Assembly (NCBI GenBank): GCA_016806645.1
Contig: JACSYO010000694.1
Span: 719,001-783,000, forward strand
Source: Ophiodon elongatus
Lineage: Eukaryota; Chordata; Actinopteri; Perciformes; Hexagrammidae
Direction: 5' to 3'
Length of the DNA: 64,000 nucleotides
Numbering within the stretch: the stretch's first letter is position 1; the number at the start of each line of letters is the position of its first letter. The notes beneath the pieces were generated by a model. The model did no database searches, had not been told where the DNA came from, and saw nothing but the letters and a program-made list of their open reading frames with translations. The position numbers and the translations under genes were made by a program. This document shows, piece by piece, positions 36,801 to 47,692 of the stretch.

Positions 36801-37948
36801 ATTGACTGTTGCTTCCATCAGAATGGTCAAACAGTCAACAAGTCGGGTCTCCGTTTTCTGTAAGCATTCACTTTTTCAGAATAAATCAATATCTAATTTA
36901 ATCTTTTCATATGGAGTCTAATTTTTGAATCAGAGATCTGTGGTACTTGTGCAAAAAATACATCACTAAAATAAACCTGTCAATAAACTGTCAATAATAT
37001 GGCCTTCACAATCTTCTGATCTCCGCCTGATTACACACTTAAAGTATGAGACAGCGCGCTCCATAACCATCATCAAAACACCAGAAGGGAGATCATGTTC
37101 TGGAGGAATTTGTTAGTTTTTCCTCGAGTTCCAAGGACCCCTGCCAAATAGCTTGAAGCTGTCCCAACACCTAATGAAGGTTATAACATTATGTTGTGTT
37201 GGTTTTTTTATTTAATTTGTCACCCATCTATTCATAATCTGTCATCTTTAAATTCTCATTCTATCTTACAAAACAAAACCCTGTATGGAATTTCAATTTC
37301 AAAGAAAAGTAAATTAAAGAAATGAACTGCAAATTGAAGTTCACATAAAGACTTAAATTGGAATTAATCCTGTAGTTCCTGTAGTTTCGCCTTTCGCCCA
37401 ACACAGATATCCCGGAAACAGAGAAAACCTTTTGTCAGCAAAAAAAGTTGAGGGGGAAACAAATATCAAGAGGATACAGTGAGAGTGGCAGGTGTGAGGG
37501 AAGGAGAGTAAAAATAGCAAGACAGGCAGTCTTTGTTTAGGGGCTGTAGGCAAGATGAATGCAGCATGTGTACAAAGTGTGAAGCAAGTGGGGAATCAAG
37601 TCGAGGAGACAAAGGTAGAGAGACAGAGAGGCAAAAAACGAATGGGGTGGGCGGGATAGTGGTCTAAATGGATATAGAGCACAGTCTGCCGTGTACGAGA
37701 CAAGACCACATTTCCAAAACAAATGTAGATGAAACACGGACGTGTACTGTTGCTTCAAAATGTCTGTCAGCTAAAAAGAAGAAATATTTCAAGCATCTGT
37801 CTGGCACTTCAAGAAACTCCCATACCCAACGTTGCTCTCTGTCATATGTTTTCCTTATTTCTGCTGCGTGTGAAAGACCAGCTCTGTCTCCTTTACCGTC
37901 ATCCTAAACCCAGTCAGACACAGGCCCGCTCTCTGTGTGCGAGCATGA

Positions 37949-37978
37949 GTGTGTGTGTGTGTGTGTGTATTTCTCACG

Positions 37979-38030
<52 letters not shown>
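37949..38030. repeat. Adjacent (TG)n and (CA)n tracts, mutually complementary
   Basis: A TG tract (37949-37968) and a CA tract (37983-38030) are separated by a short non-repeat spacer (atttctcacgcacg). The tracts are reverse complements, so about 20 bp of stem can form. Confidence 0.9.
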
Positions 38031-38034
<4 letters not shown>

Positions 38035-38527
38035 GCTCTTCAGATCTGAAATGAGACGGAAAAGTAACTGCGAAGCCAGACGGGAGCCTGCAGCTATCTC
38101 AGGGATGAATACAACTATTCCATTACAAACACCTTTAATGTCGCCATGGTGCGTCTGACTTGCTATGCAGTCACATCATTTCATTTTTGGTACCAACGCT
38201 ATTGTTACTGGTTACAACCTTTGCAGCATGCGACTCATAAAAAAAAAAAAGCGTCAAACAGCAATCAATCAATGTGTTTTTTATGAGAAGGCATCACCAA
38301 GTCCTTCATGGCTTTTCCAAAACAGCCAGAGAAAACAAATTCAGATTACAGAAGGAAGGTGCTCGAGGTGAAAGAAACCAAACTCTGCTGGGATGTGTGA
38401 AAGACTTGTGAGAGCTGTTGAGGCAGGATGAGTATCAATGCAACACTCCTAGCTCCCGTAGACTATTTAAATAAGCCTGTCACAGCTGTGTAATCTAATG
38501 TCAAGTTTTTGGTAGATTTTATCGTTT

Positions 38528-38571
<44 letters not shown>
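38528..38571. repeat. (GTT)n trinucleotide microsatellite
   Basis: About 44 bp of uninterrupted TTG/GTT repeat. Confidence 0.95.
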
Positions 38572-38572
<1 letters not shown>

Positions 38573-38750
38573 TTGCAATTTGTATTCCTTTCAAGACTCA
38601 GATTTCCTTATACTTTACTTCGTTTTTTATAAAAAAATAACCTAACCCATTCGTATAATAACATTTTTGCTGTATTTGAGATTTGCACACAGATGATGAT
38701 TCTAATAACAATGAGAAAAGTAATGAGAATCAAAACCCCTCCAATAAGAA

Positions 38751-38909
38751 AACTCATCGCATCAACAACCTGTGCCAATGCCTTTGATGTTTAATGGACA
38801 TTATATATATATATATATAATGTCCATTAAACATCAATCATATATATATATATATATAATGTCCATTAAACATCAAAGGCATTGGCACAGGTTGTTGATG
38901 CGATGAGTT
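38751..38909. repeat. Nested palindrome: perfect 50-bp inverted repeat
   Basis: Arm 38751-38800 is the exact reverse complement of 38860-38909. The 59-nt interval holds (TA)n, another copy of the inner arm segment (38821-38837, tgtccattaaacatcaa) and a second (TA)n. So 38784-38837 is itself a perfect 54-bp palindrome, and the right half (TA)n plus inner arm is present twice. The element can fold into two competing hairpins. It resembles a foldback element that suffered a partial internal duplication. Confidence 0.9.
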
Positions 38910-39479
38910 TAATATATAATCAGATTCTAAACCTAAACCTAATTCAAATTATACCCACAGAGAAATGAGTGTCCATACAAAATAAGCTGAAGGTCATTGT
39001 GCATTTTCTTTTCTTTTATGAATATTAATGCAGACCTAACCTGAACAACTGTCGGCCTTGCAGCAGTTTGCACTATTCATACTCTGTCAGAGCCTATTTT
39101 TCTATGAATCATTTTATCTCTCTATTGCATTTAGCTTGTTTATGCCACAATGCCTGGTGTTAAATGTGAGTGCACACGTACACTACCATTTTGATCAATG
39201 TCTTTTTCATAGTACACCTTTGCACTTGTATATCATCTATGTGTCCGTAATCTATGAGTAAACTAGCTATTTGGCTTTCACATATTTTTTACATGTATGG
39301 ACATTTATTACCTTTGACATTGTTAATTCCGTTACAAGGCTCCTTTTTAATAATCCAATAATTCAAATGGTTTAATGTTAAACCTTTTTTTAACCATTAT
39401 GTGCTGAGGATGTGTATATTTGTTTGGTAATGTATATATTAGTGATCTTTTTAGTGGTATATATTGGCGGTGAGTCCAC

Positions 39480-39540
39480 CGTGTTGGTCCAGAATAAAGT
39501 ACCTCAATAACTATGATGGATTGCCATGTGATTTTTATAG
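39480..39540 (+). repeat. Dispersed fish repeat ('caactattggatgg' family), fragment
   Basis: It contains ttggtccagaataaagtacc, tcaataactatgatggattg and ccatgtgatttt. This is a diverged match to the fragment at 23705-23795 in the same order. Confidence 0.5.
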
Positions 39541-42215
39541 TGTCCCTAAGGCTGATATTGGCAAAAGCCCCATGAGGATCTGGCTCGATATCTGTAGGGA
39601 ATCACGAAGTGTGTTAGCTCAAAACGTACTTAAGAAAGCATTGTTTTCTGTACAACTCCTGCACCAAGCAGGTAAATCTCTGCAGGCTCTCATGCCTGTC
39701 CTTCTGTGTCCCAGTCTGACTCGTGAGCTCTCTCTTTTCCTCCCACCCTCATCCTCCCCTCCCACTTTGCGGGTTCATTATACCTGCACACTTAATATGT
39801 GTTGTATATTGTCTTCTTACTCAAATAAATAAACTAAAAACATAACATATATTGCGACCGCGCTCATATGCCTGTTGCCAACACTTTGCTTCATCTAGTT
39901 GAGATTCCTCTTTTGTCAATTAACGCTGTTCCTTCTCCTGCTCCTACAACGCTGTGTGCTTCAATCTGTCTCATTAACACAAAGAACCTTTTTGTCCTCT
40001 TTCTTTGTAAAAATGGTGACATTATCTTCCCATGCACACTGAGCACTGACACTGTGCTGACAAGCAATGACAGCGACGAGCGCAGCGGGGAAGCAGGAGC
40101 TACTTTGTCTTAATGAGCTGCCAGCCTGAGTTCCCCTCCACCTGCGATATGAGAGTTTTACCGCTCTCATCTCACAATTCATCTTCGGACTGACTTCTGT
40201 GTGTGCCTGTCTTCTTCCGTCTATCTTTGTTGGCCATATCTGTTTTCTTATGTTCCCTTTTAAAAATCATGTTACGGTAGTTTTTATATCCCTTCAGTGA
40301 ACGGCGCAATGTGTAAGATCTTGCCAGAATTTTTGTTTCAAACATTTATTATCAACACAAAAATTATGAACAGAATGTGAAGAGAGGTTACAGTGTTGTT
40401 ATGTCAGAGAGGTCTATGTATTATATCGCGGAGAAATGGACTGGAATGAGCATGCTAACCAGCTAGCCCCGGCCCGTCGTGTCCCTTGAGAGAGAACAGT
40501 GAGTGATATATTCTGCATATTCTTGCCCTGCTGTTTGTTAGCAGCTGGCTTTTATTTTCGTTATAACTGTAAATTTAGATTATCTGGCCCCAGAAGTCAG
40601 AGAAATGCTGATTTCGTTGGAACATGTGGCCAAGAATTACACATTGCCTCTTTAGGCAGACCAAAGAATAGATGTGTATGGCATCTCAACTACAGTACAT
40701 TTTCACAGGTGAGTTTTTCCATTTGCAGCTACACCTTCCCACAAACACCTGCACCCATCCTTGATCATTTGTATCCAACCTGTGTGAAAGCAGCCTTGTG
40801 AAAAAAAGCGACCTTGTCTCTTTTGGCCTACATTATCAGGATTGTGTCATGGAGAGGGTCCACTAATGCACACTAATCCTCCAACACAATGACCCCAATC
40901 CCTTAAATCTGTCAATAGGGAAGCTGATGCTCCAGATTAGATCAGATCCTGCTGTAATGATACTGAGGGACTCTACTCCTGTCTTGTTGTTTGCAAGACA
41001 AACACACATGGTTTGTGATTTGCATAATTCATTATATGCAAAATAGCCCTGGCTGCTATGTCTATAGACCTGTATTTCATTGGATTATTGCTGAAATAAT
41101 GTAACTGGAATTATATTTCACTATGCTGTGTCCCAACCACTCAAAACAAACTCCTATTGCAGACTCTTATACAGCTTGCACGATGAGTATGATTAACTGA
41201 AGTGCCCCTCAAGAAATGCGATGAAGCCAAGTACTTCAAATATACAGTTTACACTATTTATATATTATAGTTTTATATAGCTTTAGAAATTGTAAGCACT
41301 TCAGTGGAAAAGCACATGGAGAGGTATTTTGTTGCTCCATTGTTGTAATACAAACTGTTCAGCTTTTATATCTTAATAATTTCTGTGTCTGAACATTTAA
41401 GTTATGAATCCTGCGTTGATGATACGGCAGGTCCACAATCAAAGATGCCGGACCACGATGCACCACGGAGACAGCTTTGAATCACTGCTTATCTCCGAGG
41501 CGAGTTTGTTTACATTTCCTGGTGCTGCTGGACAGATACATCGACTGGAAAGCATAGAGAGCTTATACACATACAAAAACGCTGGGCCTGTAGGTAGAGA
41601 ATTCGGGAGGAAGTTATTAAAATTGCTTTTATCAACACTCTAAATCCACCCAACGCTGTTGTGCAGCAGGGAGTGACGACGCTCGCCGTCATATCCACTG
41701 CTGACAGATCCTGAGGTGCAGGGCATCAGATTATCTGGGCTTTCTTTTAACTGGGGACGCTGTTTATGCATCACAGCTCCTAAAATGTCATTTTGAGAGG
41801 TGTAGCTGTGGTCACCTCAGAGACACAAGGAGGACGGAAGAAAAAGAGACAAATGAGCCGTGAGTTATCATGCGAGAGCCTCCACCATTGATAAAATACC
41901 TGTAATTCTTAGGGGACACCGTCACAACACACAAAATGAGAAACACTTTCTCTTTTCCCATCTTTCTCTGGCTCTCTATGTGACAGTTTTATTGGCAGAC
42001 ACATCAAATAGGTTGCTGTCAGTGTGACATTTCACTGAATGATGACATCAGCCTTAAATGACTTTCAATAGTGATTAAACATAATCAAATCCCACTGATT
42101 CATAGAAGAGCTTGAGCCTTTAATCCAAACCATTCACTGCTTTCCCGTGAATGACACTTTAACATTTTAAAGGCTTTAAAAACAATGATTGAATTCAATT
42201 CAATTTCAATACAAC

Positions 42216-43158
42216 AAATGTATCCATTTGTTCTTTATTGATAGGATCTCGTAGGAAATACACATCACATTTTGGTTTAAAAATAAGAGGCTCTTACATA
42301 CAAAAGGCATTGTCATTTTTCATTCACACATGAAAAATCTTACAGTTGAATATGTATTGCTCTGTGTCAGGAGAGCAAGATTATACATTTTTACAGATTG
42401 TTGAAGCAGGCCCCCCGGGAGAAGCCTGAAGACCAAGGTAAGTTTGTTAAAAAATTCAGAAACAATGTCCACTTCCAACGCAGCACAGACTATATTTGCA
42501 TAACATGCATTAGATTTGAATAAATATCCAGTGACGACTGCAGTGACAGATTGCTCCAAATAACCTGATAAATGTTGCATATTCTCTGACAAATTGCACA
42601 GACTCTTCAGGTATTCTCTGGAGGAATCTGAGAAAAAAGTACAAAAGGCTGGAAAAGAATAGAATTACAAGACATAATCCCTACCGAACTGCATTTAACC
42701 CGACAACTAGCAATATCTGGAGCAGTTTCTACAGGGCAACAGAATTGCACAAAGGAGACGAAAATCCATTTGTTTTGAGTTGGAGATATAGACATAAGTA
42801 ATAGCATAGATCTATTTATATTTACAACAACTGATCTGGAGAGCACATATTTTTCATATACAAGAATATTTCATTTTGTGGATAAAATCAAGCTTTGAAT
42901 CTTTAAAAAATGAACACTATCTCTTATGTTGCTCTCCATGGGTACACGATTACGCAATGTATTTACAAGCTTTCACTGAGCACATATTTTAATATAAAAA
43001 GTCCTTTATCTAATCTCAATAAATACAGCCTCTAAAGTGATTTATCTTTTATCAAAAAAACAAAAGCCAGCTTCTTTTCTTTTAGACAATCTACACCAGA
43101 ACTTGCTGTGTATGTCACTTTTTTTTATTCTCTCTCCCTCTTACTCACTCATACTCAT

Positions 43159-43189
<31 letters not shown>

Positions 43190-43206
43190 GAAACACCCCA
43201 ATACAC
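42216..43206 (-). other. Probable gene B 3' UTR
   Basis: Non-coding sequence downstream of the gene B stop on the - strand. Candidate polyadenylation signals (tttatt on +, aataaa on -) lie at 43124-43129, only about 80 nt after the stop, and at 42234-42239, about 970 nt after it. A CA repeat lies at 43159-43184. The end of the transcript cannot be fixed from sequence alone. Confidence 0.45.
43159..43184. repeat. Short (CA)n microsatellite in gene B 3' UTR
   Basis: About 26 bp of CA repeat, 23 nt beyond the gene B stop codon. Confidence 0.9.
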
Positions 43207-44697
43207 TCACTGGGGTTCTCCTAGAGGTTTGACTACAGGCCACGGCATGTCAGGTAAAGGTGACTGGGGCTCGGCCGGGGCCTGGTGTTGCAGAGTCTGC
43301 TGATTGGCCCAGTTTAAGTCCACGCCATTCTTCTTCAGCGCAGCCAAGTGCTTGATGTCCAGCGTGGTGAAGGTGGTGAACTGGACCTGGTTACGCTTGC
43401 TGGTGGGGGAATGAAGCGGCTCGCTGCGATGTGGCCTGGCCAGCAGGGTGGCTGAACGGTTCGCCATGGGGTCCATCACCTTTCCCTGAAACTGCTGCTG
43501 CTGGGAGCTGTTCCTGCTGCGGCCCAGGGTGGCAGTTCTTTCGGGGACAGCGGGGAGACTCACGGTGGGCAGGTTGCCCTCCATGCCGCAGTGGCCGATT
43601 GAGTCTATAGAATGATGGGACTCCAAAGGGCGGTGAGCCTCGCGTTTGAGTGTGGACACTTGAATTGGGGCACCTGGGGCAGGAGCGCTATCACTGTTGC
43701 TTCCCAGCCAAACCCAGTCGTGCTTGTGGTCCTTCGGGTCCCCCATGGGTAACGGGCCTGCCTGTATGGGCGTCTTTTGATTCCGGAAACAGAGTTTATA
43801 CGAAGCACAGTTGAGCAAAAAAGCCAAGATAGCTATACAGGAGACCCCAACCAAGGCATACATGCCGATTTCCATGTCCGACATGGCTCTGAATGTCCTA
43901 ATGAGGTCGCTCTCCATTACTTTCGGAGTTTTAGATTTAGGAGGCTCCTTCTTGGGTGTCACTTCTGCTTTAGGAATGTCTTTGTTGGAGGGTGAATTGG
44001 GGCTGTCAAGCATGTTTCCATAGCTTCTCTTCTGCCCCTCTCGTTTATTAACTAAACCCACTGTGGTATCTTTAGGTCTGGCAGTGCTCAGTGATGTATT
44101 TGAGCTCGTTTTGCTCATAGTTGTAGTGGCAGTTGTGGGAATGGCAGTATATGCGTTACTTCTCGTTGCTCTGGTTGTGGTTCCAGTCAACACGACGTAC
44201 GGCTGCATAGGTTTTGTTGAAAACGTGGTTGGTGTGGTAGTGGACTCTCGCTGGTCGGGTACTGTGCTTCTGAACAACCATTTATCCACATCTGTGACAG
44301 CACGCTGTGTCATTTTGAGCTCTCCTACCAATTCTAATGCACCGCCATCAGAATCTGTATTCACGTCAGCGCCAACCTCATTACCGCCACCTCCTCTTGC
44401 TACGACTCTGCTGCTACTCTGGAAGTTGATCCTGAGGAGCCCCGTGCCCACTGCCAACTTGCTCTTCCTCTTAGACTTCTGGCATTCCTCACAGATCCTC
44501 ATCTCCACTCTCACTAGTGCCCCCTGGCCTACACCTTCACCTTGCGCCACTAAAAATGTGGACTGTGGAGTGCGGCGTACCGTGGCCACCTCCTCATCTG
44601 GGGTAGAGACTGTCAGGGAGTAGATACTGCGGTCAAACAGCTCCAGTGGAGCAACTGTGCCATCGCTGAACTGAACCCAACAGCTGACCACTGCTTC
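43207..44697 (-). CDS. tmem132-like: Gene B terminal exon: stalk, TM helix and divergent tail
   Basis: The exon has 496 codons and a TGA stop (43207-43209). The acceptor is tactttcag|GAA. Residues 1-92 (EAVVSCWVQFSDG..., ECQKSKRK) finish the ectodomain. Residues about 151-212 (about 44247-44063) are roughly half Thr/Ser, a likely O-glycosylated stalk with an NTS sequon. The TM helix is at residues 279-302 (about 43863-43792) and begins GMYALVGVSCIAILAFLLNC. The tail has HDWVWLG, a four-Gln run, SPTSKRNQVQFTTFTT and LDIKHLAALKKNG. The RVKF seen in gene A is QVQF here, but FTTFTT still fits the WIRS pattern. The long open frames on the opposite strand are shadows. Confidence 0.95.
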   Translation of the reverse strand, partial: EAVVSCWVQFSDGTVAPLELFDRSIYSLTVSTPDEEVATVRRTPQSTFLVAQGEGVGQGALVRVEMRICEECQKSKRKSKLAVGTGLLRINFQSSSRVVARGGGGNEVGADVNTDSDGGALELVGELKMTQRAVTDVDKWLFRSTVPDQRESTTTPTTFSTKPMQPYVVLTGTTTRATRSNAYTAIPTTATTTMSKTSSNTSLSTARPKDTTVGLVNKREGQKRSYGNMLDSPNSPSNKDIPKAEVTPKKEPPKSKTPKVMESDLIRTFRAMSDMEIGMYALVGVSCIAILAFLLNCASYKLCFRNQKTPIQAGPLPMGDPKDHKHDWVWLGSNSDSAPAPGAPIQVSTLKREAHRPLESHHSIDSIGHCGMEGNLPTVSLPAVPERTATLGRSRNSSQQQQFQGKVMDPMANRSATLLARPHRSEPLHSPTSKRNQVQFTTFTTLDIKHLAALKKNGVDLNWANQQTLQHQAPAEPQSPLPDMPWPVVKPLGEPQ

Positions 44698-47611
44698 CTG
44701 AAAGTAAGAAAGAAAGAACCTGGTAATCATGTAGAAAAGCAGTTCAGAACCCAGCAAATCAGTATTTTTCCCTTTGCCTTTAATGAGAGCTATATTCCCA
44801 TGATTGTTAATAGCACTAAATTGCCTATGCTAATCTCTTTTTGATTACACTCAGTGGGGTGCTATTGTTCCATAGATTACAGTCCTATGAAGTGAGGGTA
44901 TGAAATATAATTTAACCAAACTGAATAAAGAGAGTATAATGGAAGTCCTTTAAATAAGAACAAAAAAAGTGCAGCGTGTTAAGAGCCAATCCAATCACAT
45001 AAATACACAATGACCTATTTCCTGTTGCTCATGTGAGCCACTGGGTCACCACAGACCTAACCTATATTTTGGGTTTGAATACATTATGAATCGCCCTGAG
45101 CAGAGCATTAACAGCTTGTCATCACAGACACAATTGGCTGGTCTTTAGCCCTGGCATGGTTCCAATAGTGTGTTATTGACAGGCACAGGCCAGCCACAGC
45201 GACAGTGTACTGTCGGTAAAGTGAGCTGTCTGCCTCTGCCACTCTCTCACACGTCATAGTAACCGCAGATGAGGGTCAGGGCTGTGAACATATTGAGTTC
45301 ACATTCTTATATGCAAAGAGAAAGCACAAATAGTATTACACCCTTGAGGTGGATCTGCTCTGTGGTGGCAGTTCTTGTTATTGAAATCCACTCTGAAGAA
45401 GCCCATTATATCTTTGCTGGAAAACAAACATTGAGGAGACGTGAATAGCACACTATTCATAAAAGTCATAAATCCCCGACTCACAAAGGTTTTACAATAG
45501 TGGTGAATAAACTGCTTCTGCTCCCTGTGCAGGAACAACCTCACCTGAGGAATCTTAAAAATTAATGTGGAATAGTTTGGTTGTCGCCTAAAATAGGATT
45601 TAATTTAACTTTCTTTGCTTTTGGTCCTTGAAATGTTGAAAACCCATCTTGGTGCAAGAGATATTGATCCAACAGTGCTTTCACATTTAAATATTTCAAA
45701 ATGTAATGAATAACACTGCTGCCATAATGTCAAATTTCCCCACCAGATCTTTAGATTTCCAAAAGAATATTCATGGGGTACCAAATTGAATTGTAAATCA
45801 TCCCCACAGTGTAGTGTACAGTTTATCTTCATCCAAACATGACAAGAGATATATTTTCCAAAAAGATAATCTGACTTGCAAGCCAGGACTCCACAAGGAC
45901 AATTGTCATACTTTACATACTATATTACTGCAACAGAGATCAGTGTCTACTTCCATCTCCAACTATGGAGGTGCCAAAATGTGCCTCCTTCCTTTATTCA
46001 GTGTTGCCACATTTCTCTCACAACCACTTCTCTGCCCATCCAGATATTATTTCCTCTCATCCACCAACCACCTCTGTGTACAACAGATGACAGATCCTTT
46101 CACTTTTCTCTCCAGAACTTTTGGATTCCTTGCATGATCCCTTTCTTTTACTGGTATACACTGTACCCTGATAATAAAATGTGTCATTGAACGTAGAAAT
46201 TCTGTCCCTACAGATGTCTTGAGAAATATAACTATAAAATCAAAATCAATTAATGAGTTAACCACACCTGCAATGTAGGCAATTCCTTTTGCTTCAGCCA
46301 GACTACGATTAAGTGGTAAATCCTAAATCCAAACACTAAGATCAATACTTAAGTCGTATGTACAAGGTTTGATTTGCATGCAGGAAAATCAAAGCGCAGC
46401 AACACAAATCTTACAAGTACAAGAAGCATGTTGGTCGCAAAGTGGTCTATGGGGGTGTGTATGTTATTCATGCTGTTGCTTTATTATACATGCATCTGTG
46501 ACCGTTTCCATGCTGGTAATGAGAGGAGGAAGATTGTCAGTGGAAGACACTAGTGAATGCCAATGGGGCTTGCTTGTTAAATGCAAGAAAAACAGAAAAA
46601 GGGGATGTTTTAAGACTGAAGACATAGGCAACCGCATAGCTACAATGGTACTGTAGAAGATCACTACAGCAGGGAAATAGCTTACGTATAAAATAAATAA
46701 ATAATAATAATTACACTAATAATTCATTCAAAAACACAATGTGGGCTCTCACCTTTTGATATTTAAGCCTATACTGTAGCAATCTGAATTCAGCTTTTGT
46801 GTTTCTGCTGTTATGCAAGCAAGCCCTCAGATGAAGCAATCTCTATGAATTTCAAAAGATGCGAGTTACAAAGCGTGAGAGTTAGTGGTTAAAAGAAAGT
46901 GGGCGTTGTTCAGTGTTTCCAATGAAAGAAAATTAGGACTGTTAAATCTAAGAATATATTTAATGGCATGTTTTGATGTTATCTTCCTATGCTGTCTTTT
47001 TCACATATACAGATTTTGTACAAAAATGTGTTGTTCTGCATCACATGACAAATCTAGAAATCTATGATCACTGTTTTAACATCTGAATTTTATAACACTT
47101 TTATAATTGCACGTTAAATTAATAATTTATTGTTACATACATGACTCACTGCTTTTGTTTATTTCTTGTGCCATCTGATTTTCACACTCCGTTGAACGGT
47201 CCTTCACATTTTGTGTGGCAAGTCTAAAAATGAGTAACTGTAAAACTGAAAAGAGACGACCATCATCACAAACAGCTGAGCTCTACCCCACCGCTTTATG
47301 CTTTGTGTGTTACAATTTTCCAGTTACTTACCTGTTTGAGCTGCGTGATCGTCTCCCGAGTGGTTGCCGTGGCAACGATGGCCCTGTTGCTCCCTGGGCT
47401 GAGCTGCAGGGACAGAGAGAGTCCAGAAACCAACTGCACCCCCAGCTCTGTCACGCTCACTTTGTCATCCACCACCCTGATGCTCCTCTCAGCCAGGACC
47501 GATGATGTCAGAGGGGATATCACCTGCAACAAGGAAATATTCATCCAAACTGCAAATGGATATACATGATCACCATGCACTGCACCTGCTAAACCACACA
47601 CACACACACAC

Positions 47612-47692
<81 letters not shown>

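Larger units (their letters stand above)
26920..42215. other. Intergenic, no gene seen
   Basis: Fifteen kilobases between the two genes with no supportable coding exon, tRNA or rRNA. It contains repeat fragments (27590-27840, 39480-39540), microsatellites (37949-38030, 38528-38571) and the nested palindrome at 38751-38909. The stretch 33000-33260 is relatively GC-rich with no coding frame. A (CAG)6 tract lies at 35373-35391. Confidence 0.6.

Noticed and set aside
44063..44623. 186-residue open frame on the + strand
   Set aside because: It is the antisense shadow of the gene B terminal exon, whose own frame matches the TMEM132 family.
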